Of a DNA stretch of 64,000 nt, positions 55,207 to 64,000 are shown one piece after another. Origin of the DNA: Cerasicoccus maritimus (GTDB taxonomy: Bacteria > Verrucomicrobiota > Verrucomicrobiia > Opitutales > Cerasicoccaceae); the NCBI GenBank assembly GCA_031296935.1, contig JAVDPD010000030.1, positions 1-64,000 of the forward strand, read 5' to 3'. The notes under the pieces are model-generated. The model searched no databases and was not told the DNA's origin. It saw nothing but the letters and a program-made list of their open reading frames with translations. The position numbers and the translations under genes were made by a program. Numbering within the stretch: the stretch's first letter is position 1; every line of letters starts with the position of its first letter.

Positions 55207-56958
55207 TTGCGTAACTTTATCTCCAATAAGCACCTACTGTGTCTACTGTTCATCCTAACGCTCACGTTTCTGCGTGCGTTCGGGCAAGAGGACAGCGTTG
55301 ATGCGCTAACTGAAGTAGCTTCACCCACTGCCCCCATTGTATTCAGCAAAGAAGAACTCAATTGGATTAAGGACCATCCCCTAGTCACAGTCGGCGCAGA
55401 TAATCAATTTCCACCTTTCGAATACAAAAATTCGGGCGGACGTGTCGTTGGTCTCTCCATCGCCTATCTCGACTTGATTACAGAAGAAACCGGTCTGCGC
55501 TTTCAGGTCAAAGACTCCGACCATTGGCAAGACCTCATGCAAGAAGCCTACAAGGGAAAGCTAGACTTAATGTCTGGTGCCATTCCCACACCTCAACGTC
55601 AGGAAAAACTACACTTCAGCCAACCATACGCAGTCTTCCCTACCGTTATCGCTACCCGCGATGATGCCCATTTCGTGGGTTCCATGAGTAACCTCACTGG
55701 CAAAAAAGTCGCTGTCGTTCAGGGTTTTTTCGAAGAAGACATCCTCCGTAATGATTACCCCAACGTCCGGCTAGCCATTTATCCAACGCGACGCGAAGCA
55801 CTCTACGCAGTCGCGCATGGCGATGCCTTTGCCTATATTGGCAATCTCGCAATCATCAGCTATCTAATTCGTTCCGAAAAATTTGACAACCTCCAGATAG
55901 CCGCGCCAACGCCTTTTAGCCATGTCGGGCTATGCATGGCGTCCACCGATCCGGTGCTCATCGGCATCATCGATAAGGTGTTCAACAACATAGCACCGGA
56001 GAAGCGCAATGCGCTCGAACAAGAGTGGGTGGCCGTACTCAACCACAAAGTAGAATACATGGTGTTGGGTAAAATAGGCGCTGCAATGCTGCTGGTCATC
56101 GGCCTAGCCTCAGCTTGGATTTTTTCGCTCAAGGTCCAGATCCGTAAACGCCGAAAGATTGAAGAGCAAATCATCCTCGCCAAAGCCCAGGCTGAGCGCG
56201 CCAAGGCACAAGCCGAGTTCGCCAAGGCCCGCGCTGAGGCAGCCAATGCCCGCAAGTCGGAATTTTTGGGCATTGCCGCGCACGATTTAAAAAACCCGCT
56301 CGGCAGCATCCGTGGCCTGTCCGAATTATTGATTGAAGACTTGGACAACATACCCACCGCCGAAAACATGCGTCATGGGTCAGTAAAAACACTGGAGACG
56401 ATTCGCAATGCCGCCGATCATATGCTTGAACTAGTGAAAGAACTGCTCGATGTGGAAGCGCTCGAGAGCGGCACCGGCCAATCAGAATCCGAATACATTT
56501 CCCTGCATACCATTCTTGAGAGTGTCGTTAACTTTAACCGTCACGACGCGACCAAGAAAAAGATTACACTCAAATACAAAAACTCTGTTCGGAATCCGAT
56601 TACGCACGGCGACGCCCGGCGTATTCGTGAGATCCTGGACAACCTCGTGAACAACGCGATCAAATACACCGACCTCGGTGGCGAAGTGCAGGTCTCGTTA
56701 GATTTTGTAGATCAGGACAACATGCTTCGAGTAACGGTGCAAGACAGTGGCCCCGGCTTAAGTGAAGACGACTTGAAGAAGCTTTTTGGTCGCTTCTCAC
56801 GGGGTAGTGCTCGCCCTACTGGAGGTGAGTCTTCCACCGGGCTTGGGCTGTCCATAGTCAAAATGATGATCGAAGATCTTGGAGGAAATACTTGGGCGGA
56901 AAACCGACTCGACCGCAAAGGCAGCCTATTTTACGCAGATTTTCCGCGCTACGTTTAG
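55207..56958 (+). CDS. Sensor kinase with periplasmic solute-binding domain
   Basis: 583 aa starting at TTG 55207; this start is preferred because a signal peptide follows immediately (HLLCLLFILTLTFLRAFG). Residues about 45-275 form a family-3 solute-binding domain (VTVGADNQFPPFEYKNSGGR, GKLDLMSGAIPTPQRQEKL). One helix (about 287-307), a signalling helix of exact 7-residue repeats (AKAQAER, AKAQAEF, AKARAEA), HisKA with H359 (FLGIAAHDLKNPLGSIRG) and HATPase (NLVNNAIKYT, GLGLSIVKMMI). No receiver partner is adjacent. Probably senses an amino-acid-like ligand in the periplasm. Confidence 0.85.
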   Translation: MRNFISNKHLLCLLFILTLTFLRAFGQEDSVDALTEVASPTAPIVFSKEELNWIKDHPLVTVGADNQFPPFEYKNSGGRVVGLSIAYLDLITEETGLRFQVKDSDHWQDLMQEAYKGKLDLMSGAIPTPQRQEKLHFSQPYAVFPTVIATRDDAHFVGSMSNLTGKKVAVVQGFFEEDILRNDYPNVRLAIYPTRREALYAVAHGDAFAYIGNLAIISYLIRSEKFDNLQIAAPTPFSHVGLCMASTDPVLIGIIDKVFNNIAPEKRNALEQEWVAVLNHKVEYMVLGKIGAAMLLVIGLASAWIFSLKVQIRKRRKIEEQIILAKAQAERAKAQAEFAKARAEAANARKSEFLGIAAHDLKNPLGSIRGLSELLIEDLDNIPTAENMRHGSVKTLETIRNAADHMLELVKELLDVEALESGTGQSESEYISLHTILESVVNFNRHDATKKKITLKYKNSVRNPITHGDARRIREILDNLVNNAIKYTDLGGEVQVSLDFVDQDNMLRVTVQDSGPGLSEDDLKKLFGRFSRGSARPTGGESSTGLGLSIVKMMIEDLGGNTWAENRLDRKGSLFYADFPRYV

Positions 56959-57096
56959 CTCAGTGAGGACTTCCCCCAAGGATCAGTCTCCATTGATGCC
57001 GCCAGTAGACGACTGATTCCGTGGAAAAATTCGATTCTTAGTTGCTCGCGCCTGAATCCTGCTATACCAGACCTCCCGAGCATTATTTTTGCTACT

Positions 57097-59865
57097 ATGA
57101 ATCTACGAGAAGCATTTTCCACAACCAAACGAATCCTGGGCAAGCCATACCGCGACCTTGAGTTCCTCCTCATGTCGCTTCAATCAGTGCTGTCGAAAAA
57201 CGGTGAAGGCGAGATTGCCAACGCGATTCCCTGGATCGGCGGCAAAGAGTTGACCGTAGATGAAATCACGCCCAAGCACGTTCAGCTCTATTCGCTGATT
57301 TTCCAGCTCGTCAACATGGTGGAAATCAACGGTGCCGTTCAGGCTCGTCGCACCAAGGAGGAAATCTCCCTGGACTCCGTAAACGGCCTTTGGGGCATCA
57401 ATATCAAGGAGTTAGTCGACGCTGGGCTCTCGACCGAAGAAATCCTCGACGCACTGCGCGAAGTGGTCATTGAACCCGTTCTCACCGCCCACCCAACTGA
57501 AGCCAAGCGCGCCACCGTGCTGGAGCACCACCGCGAGCTCTACGTGCTGCTGGTGCAGCGCGAGAACTCGATGTACACCAAGAACGAGATAGAAAACGTC
57601 GACCACAACATCGAGCTCACCCTATATCGCCTGTGGAAAACCGGCGAAATTTACCTGGAAAAACCCGACATTCAGGACGAACTGCGCAACATCCTGCACT
57701 ACTTGACCAACGTCTTTCCAGAAGTGCTCCCGATCATTGACCGCCGCCTTCTGCAAGCTGCACAGCACAATGGTATCAGTATTGATCAAGTCTGCTCGAA
57801 CTACAGCTTCCCACGCCTTACCTTTGGAAATTGGGTCGGCGGTGACCGCGACGGACACCCACTCGTTACCTCCGAAGTAACCCGGAAAACTTTGCTCCAA
57901 TTACGCCTGAACGCTTTCGTCGTCATTCGCCGCAAGCTCATACGCCTGGTTCAGCGAACCAGCTTTAGCCTTGGCTTGGAGGAGGCACCTGAAGCTCTAC
58001 AAGCTCGTGTCAAAGAAATGCTGGAGGAAACCGGCACACGCGGGCAGGAAACATTTGACCGCAATCATGGTGAAATTTTCCGCCAGTTCATCAGCCTGAT
58101 GATTTACAAGCTTCCAGTGGAAACCGCACGTGGCCACGCGACCAAACTGATGGAGCTCGACGGTGCCTACATCCACTCACTCCAACTCAAGGAAGACCTC
58201 CGTCTGCTTCAGGAATCGCTGATCGCCTACGGCGCCAAGTCAATTGCCTACGACGACGTCATCACCGTGATGCGCGTGGTCGACGCTTTTGGTTTCCACC
58301 TGGCGTGTCTCGACATCCGCCAAAACAGCGCCTTCCACGACAATGCAATTGAGCAACTACTCGAAGCCTCACTCGCCGAAGACACCGCCTTTGGCAGTTG
58401 GTCGGAAGAGAAGCGCCTAGAGTTCCTTGAGCGCGAGCTCCAATCCGCGCGTCCCTTTACACACGACTCCGCCAAGCTGGGGCCACAGGCAGCCGCGGTA
58501 ATGGATTGCTACCGCGTTATCGCCAAGCACACCAAGCAATATGGCACGAACTGTATTGGCTCGTTCATCGTCAGCATGACACGATCGGTGTCTGACTTAC
58601 TCGCAGTCTATCTACTCGCGCGTGAAGCTGGGCTCACGATCATGAGCGAAGACGGTATGATGTGCCAGATTCCCGTTGTGCCCCTGCTCGAAACCATTGA
58701 AGACCTCGAAAACGGCACGCAAATTCTCGGCGACTTTCTCGACCACCCCATGACTCAGCGCACGCTGGCCATGCTCCAGGAGAAATACCAGTGGAAGCAG
58801 CCAACGCAGCAAGTTATGGTCGGCTACAGCGATAGCAATAAAGATGGCGGTATCGTCGCCAGCCAGTGGAACCTCTATAAAGCGCAATACAAGTTGACCG
58901 AAGTTGGGGAATCCAAGGGCGTTAAAATTCGCTTCTTCCACGGCAAAGGCGGCTCGATCAGCCGTGGCGCCGGGCCAACGCATTACTTCATCAAGGCCCT
59001 CCCTCACACCGCGCCCAATGGTGATGTCCGCCTGACCGAACAGGGCGAGACAATTGCGCAGAAATACGCGAACCCCGTTAACGCCGCTTATAACCTAGAG
59101 CTGCTCGCTGCGAACACGCTCAATAAGCTACTTAAGGACCGCAAAGCCCCACGCAGCTTTCACCCACTAGCCGACACGCTGGAGCGCTTGGCCAAGTCTT
59201 CGCAGGATCACTACGAGGCAATGATGCAAATGGAGAACTTTATACAGTTCTTCCGCGGCGCCACACCGATCGACGCAATCGAAGTCAGCAAGATCGGCTC
59301 ACGCCCCGCCAAACGTACCGGCATGAATACCTTGGACGATCTTCGCGCAATACCATGGGTATTCTCCTGGGGCCAAAACCGTGCGAATATGACCAGTTGG
59401 TTCGGTGTTGGCAGCGCGCTCAACGACTTGGAAAAGGAAAACCCGGAAAGCTACGCCGAGCTCAAAGAAGCACTGAAGACCGACCCATTCATCCGCTACG
59501 TATTTACCAATATCGACACCAGTCTCGCCGCCACCGACGAAACGGTTTTTCAGCTCTACATCGACCTAGTCGAAGACGAAGAGATACGCGAACGCTTTCG
59601 CAAGGTCCTACTCGACGAACTGAAACTCGCGCGTCAGCACATGGAAAACATACTTTCCAAGCCAATTGAGCAACGTCGCCGTAGCCATTATTACTCAAAC
59701 CTTCTTCGCGCCTCACTGATGCGTTCGCTGCACGACAAGCAAGTAGCCCTCCTCAAGACATGGCGCAAGCAACGCGCCGAGAAGGCCCCAGAAATCGAGA
59801 AAACACAAACCGAACTCCTTCTTACCATCAACGCGATTTCCAGCGGCATGAGAAATACAGGCTAA
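57097..59865 (+). CDS. ppc: Phosphoenolpyruvate carboxylase
   Basis: 922 aa. Catalytic motifs in order: VLTAHPTEAKRATVLEHH (active-site His, about residue 132), GNWVGGDRDGHPLVTSE, VGYSDSNKDGGIVAS, FFHGKGGSISRGAGPTHY, LRAIPWVFSWGQNR, and the invariant C-terminal end RNTG. It adds bicarbonate to PEP to make oxaloacetate, refilling the TCA cycle. The start ATG 57097 is 136 bp after the kinase; separate unit. Confidence 0.96.
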   Translation: MNLREAFSTTKRILGKPYRDLEFLLMSLQSVLSKNGEGEIANAIPWIGGKELTVDEITPKHVQLYSLIFQLVNMVEINGAVQARRTKEEISLDSVNGLWGINIKELVDAGLSTEEILDALREVVIEPVLTAHPTEAKRATVLEHHRELYVLLVQRENSMYTKNEIENVDHNIELTLYRLWKTGEIYLEKPDIQDELRNILHYLTNVFPEVLPIIDRRLLQAAQHNGISIDQVCSNYSFPRLTFGNWVGGDRDGHPLVTSEVTRKTLLQLRLNAFVVIRRKLIRLVQRTSFSLGLEEAPEALQARVKEMLEETGTRGQETFDRNHGEIFRQFISLMIYKLPVETARGHATKLMELDGAYIHSLQLKEDLRLLQESLIAYGAKSIAYDDVITVMRVVDAFGFHLACLDIRQNSAFHDNAIEQLLEASLAEDTAFGSWSEEKRLEFLERELQSARPFTHDSAKLGPQAAAVMDCYRVIAKHTKQYGTNCIGSFIVSMTRSVSDLLAVYLLAREAGLTIMSEDGMMCQIPVVPLLETIEDLENGTQILGDFLDHPMTQRTLAMLQEKYQWKQPTQQVMVGYSDSNKDGGIVASQWNLYKAQYKLTEVGESKGVKIRFFHGKGGSISRGAGPTHYFIKALPHTAPNGDVRLTEQGETIAQKYANPVNAAYNLELLAANTLNKLLKDRKAPRSFHPLADTLERLAKSSQDHYEAMMQMENFIQFFRGATPIDAIEVSKIGSRPAKRTGMNTLDDLRAIPWVFSWGQNRANMTSWFGVGSALNDLEKENPESYAELKEALKTDPFIRYVFTNIDTSLAATDETVFQLYIDLVEDEEIRERFRKVLLDELKLARQHMENILSKPIEQRRRSHYYSNLLRASLMRSLHDKQVALLKTWRKQRAEKAPEIEKTQTELLLTINAISSGMRNTG

Positions 59866-60371
59866 GCTCAATCGACATTCAAATTTATCTCAATTCAGCT
59901 GTGAGTTCGGTTTATCGCAGAAGCACTCCCCTATGCGAACCAATACCCAATAATCTACACCGCTCCAGCCATAGCCACGCCAAGGTGAGTCAAAAAGGCG
60001 CCAGCATCGTTTTGAAAAACACCTAATGAGGAAACTCAGCAACAACCGCTCGTGTGTAAACTCAACAACCGTGCGTGTGTTAACTCAATAACCGTGCGGT
60101 TGATACCTCGACAACCGTATAGGCTTTGCCCTAACAACCAAGTAGGCCTTTTCAAAACAACCGTATAGGAAACTGTAAAACAAACGAGTAGGCTTTTCCC
60201 CAAAGAACCTAATAGTAAAATCCATTTCGCCCTGCTTGCTTCAGTTAGCGCCATCGCATCAGCTAGCTGAGCATCTTCGGTTGGCAAGATAATCCAACCG
60301 AAGCCTGCCTCACAGCCATTTTGCGCAGCAAAATCTATCGATGCAACGGGACGTTGCCCGGAGGCTGGCGC
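59866..60371. other. Intergenic region between ppc and thiC
   Basis: 506 bp between convergent genes. It contains the 23-bp repeat array and short hairpins (TTTTGC/GCAAAA near 60320; GCAACG/CGTTGC near 60345), but no clear terminator. No ORF that I can support. Confidence 0.5.
60018..60221. repeat. Array of nine degenerate 23-bp direct repeats
   Basis: Units begin at 60018, 60041, 60064, 60087, 60110, 60133, 60156, 60179 and 60203, that is every 23 bp with one 24. Typical unit: AACAACCGTATAGG followed by CTTTnCCC-like sequence. The first half of each unit is most conserved. Not coding: the period is not a multiple of three. It lies between ppc and thiC, whose 3' ends both face it. Confidence 0.85.
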
Positions 60372-62531
<2,160 letters not shown>

Positions 62532-62636
62532 TCAGCTCGGCATCAACGCCAGCAAAATCACCACAATGATCGCTAATACGACCCCTTGGATGATGTATGG
62601 CGTCAATCGTTCACTGCTCTTTTCACTGTTTTGCAT
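62532..62636 (-). CDS. Small single-pass membrane protein (34 aa)
   Basis: ORF read from the minus strand: ATG 62636, TGA 62534-62532. It has a polar N-terminus (MQNSEKSSERLTPYIIQ) and a strong membrane helix (GVVLAIIVVILLALMPS). It lies upstream of the riboswitch on the same strand. No family recognised; the composition supports a real micro-protein but length alone leaves doubt. Confidence 0.45.
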   Translation of the reverse strand: MQNSEKSSERLTPYIIQGVVLAIIVVILLALMPS

Positions 62637-62710
62637 AGTGTGTTTATCGGCCACTCTTAGGGAATTTAAGGCATTATTTCGATTGTGCAGCAAAAAGATT
62701 GTTTCACACT

Positions 62711-63151
62711 ATGAGTATGAGCAGCCCCATTAGCTATAAGAAGAAAGTTGAATTCAGTGAAACAGATATGGCTGGCATTGCGCACTTTACGAATTTTTTT
62801 CGCTGGATGGAAGCTGCTGAAGCTGAGCTATTTGAGTCCCTCGGAGCGCCCCTGATTGAGAGCAGTAATGGAACCACGTCCGGATGGCCCCGAGTCAGGG
62901 TAAGCGCGGAGTTTCACGCGCCCGTTCATTTCCGGGACGAAATCGAGGTGGAATTGACCGTCAAACAGGTCAAAATCCGCGCCGTCGAATATGCTTTTCG
63001 CATATTTCGTCTGGGCGGTCATGAGCCACTCCATGTTGCCACCGCCTCGATGACCACCGTTTTTGCGCGGCGCAACGCCGAAACCGGCGCGATCGAATCC
63101 GCGGAAATCTCTCCAGCTCTCACCGAAGCGCTGGAGAGACTGGCCAAGTAG
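62711..63151 (+). CDS. Acyl-CoA thioesterase (4HBT, YbgC-like)
   Basis: 146 aa from ATG 62711 (MSMSSPISYKKK); a TTG at 62699 would add four residues. Hotdog fold with the YbgC-type active-site strand VEFSETDMAGIAHFTNFFRW (catalytic Asp). Hydrolyses acyl-CoA thioesters; substrate unknown. Its promoter region is shared with the divergent 34-aa ORF. Confidence 0.88.
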   Translation: MSMSSPISYKKKVEFSETDMAGIAHFTNFFRWMEAAEAELFESLGAPLIESSNGTTSGWPRVRVSAEFHAPVHFRDEIEVELTVKQVKIRAVEYAFRIFRLGGHEPLHVATASMTTVFARRNAETGAIESAEISPALTEALERLAK

Positions 63152-63294
63152 CCAAGCGGACGCCATAGAACGCTACGGAACTGATGCAAGCGGCAGATTA
63201 GTTGGATTAATTGCATACAAAGTGAACATTGGGCGATTCTGTCGGTCATTCTTTGGTAAGCAGGCGATGATGCCTGACGAAAAATTCAATCAAT

Positions 63295-63894
63295 ATGCTA
63301 GCCAAACGCCCTCTCTTCTTTCTACTACTCGTTAGCATACTACCGACTTTCAGCTACGCCCAAGAGGCGACCAAGAACGTGGGCCTCACCGGCGCCAATT
63401 ACCAACTACAGCCGTTGGACATCCTCCAAGTGCTCGTTTTCCAGGAACCGGACTTAGAGCAACAAATCAGAATCAGCCAAGACGGTGGGGCAAAACTCCA
63501 GCTCATCGGCGATGTTAATCTTGCCGGACTAACGATCAACGAAGCCAATCAGCTCATTACGGACCTCTACAACCGCGATTATCTCGTTAATCCGCAGATC
63601 TCGCTCAATCTGCTATCCTATACCGAGCAGCGCGCCTACGTCCACGGACAAGTCAACCGCCCGGGTCCAGTCGTCATCCCCCCCGAGGAAACGATGACGC
63701 TCTCACAAGTCATCAGCGCCGCTGGCAGCATGACTCGCCTGGCCAGCAACAAAATCCGGGTCACACGCTTTGATGACAATGGCAAAAAACAGGTGAAGAC
63801 TTACTATTTCGACGAAATCCTGAAAGACCCCGCGGCTAACGATGTAGTCATCGAAAATGGCGATTCCATTTTCATCACCGAACGCTGGATCTAG
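63295..63894 (+). CDS. Polysaccharide export protein (Wza-like, SLBB)
   Basis: 199 aa. Signal peptide in the first about 22 residues (KRPLFFLLLVSILPTFSYA), then the polysaccharide biosynthesis/export domain YQLQPLDILQVLVFQEPDLE and the SLBB part AYVHGQVNRPGPVVIPPEE with TLSQVISAAGSMTRLAS. It lacks a lipobox cysteine and the long C-terminus of Wza, so it is a short form. Probably the first gene of an exopolysaccharide locus continuing beyond the window. Confidence 0.88.
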   Translation: MLAKRPLFFLLLVSILPTFSYAQEATKNVGLTGANYQLQPLDILQVLVFQEPDLEQQIRISQDGGAKLQLIGDVNLAGLTINEANQLITDLYNRDYLVNPQISLNLLSYTEQRAYVHGQVNRPGPVVIPPEETMTLSQVISAAGSMTRLASNKIRVTRFDDNGKKQVKTYYFDEILKDPAANDVVIENGDSIFITERWI

Positions 63895-63973
63895 GCGCAA
63901 AGCATCTCACTGAAATCAGTAGGCAGCGGCTTGAGGACGGACCAAAATCAAACCTGTGCGCGCCATAATTTCC

Positions 63974-64000
63974 ATGTCCAGCCACAGCGACCACTCAGTA
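63974..64000 (+). CDS. Start of next gene, truncated by window end
   Basis: ATG at 63974 starts an open frame MSSHSDHSV that runs off the window. The position 80 bp after the export gene suggests the chain-length/tyrosine-kinase (Wzz-like) partner, but only nine codons are visible. Confidence 0.35.

Noticed and set aside
60018..60221. CRISPR-like array
   Set aside because: Units are 23 bp with no distinct spacers of constant length, the copies are degenerate, and no cas genes are present.

Overview
The window looks like chromosomal DNA of a marine-type member of the Verrucomicrobiota, most likely class Opitutia (inference, no marker rRNA present). The basis is the mix of a high-GC coding style, many genes without an obvious Shine-Dalgarno, a giant secreted leucine-rich-repeat protein ending in a Verrucomicrobia-style C-terminal motif (LWKSDNLDNW), a long Na+/solute symporter, and host-like protein flavours throughout.

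Region 1 (about 1-10350) is a decayed Mu-like prophage. A leftward early module (787-6879) carries a winged-helix protein, replication-type protein, Gam, a MuB-like ATPase with a frameshift, a MuA-like DDE transposase, a ribbon-helix-helix (RHH) protein and small unknowns. Two AT-richer cargo genes (a 5'-truncated KAP P-loop NTPase fragment and a 200-aa membrane protein) are embedded in it. The structural module is reduced to the 3' part of the large terminase and a complete DUF935 portal gene; no head or tail genes follow. Region 2 (10549-24906) is host housekeeping: LolCE/LolD lipoprotein-release ABC pair, an orphan ParA operon with two unknown partners, a ferredoxin, a histidine phosphatase, dihydrolipoyl dehydrogenase, a DUF481 outer-membrane protein, RNase PH, succinyl-CoA ligase (sucCD), an RHH protein nearly identical in its core to the prophage one, and a lycopene-cyclase-domain protein. 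Region 3 (25010-35390) has the 2053-aa LRR protein, uvrB, a Pro/Gln-rich secreted protein and glucokinase.

Region 4 (35501-44842) is the most interesting: an OB-fold/YqiJ-like membrane protein, a miniature stand-alone SPFH (flotillin) domain protein, a full flotillin-like coiled-coil protein, and an 1833-aa AAA+ ATPase of the kind annotated as DNA repair ATPase. All are on one strand and apparently one functional unit, interrupted by a GxxExxY nuclease-fold gene bracketed by a 40-bp inverted repeat. Region 5 (44860-46000) is an insertion-sequence graveyard. Region 6 (46116-56958) holds a sodium/solute symporter, a two-gene hybrid histidine-kinase operon, an arsenate reductase-Acr3 operon and a further sensor kinase with a periplasmic solute-binding domain. 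Region 7 (57097-64000) has PEP carboxylase, a 23-bp-period degenerate repeat array, thiC under a TPP riboswitch, a thioesterase, and the start of a polysaccharide-export locus.

No tRNA, rRNA or CRISPR array was seen. Main candidates for novelty are the SPFH/AAA+ locus with its inserted cassette, the orphan ParA operon, the phage-host RHH pair and the 23-bp repeat array.
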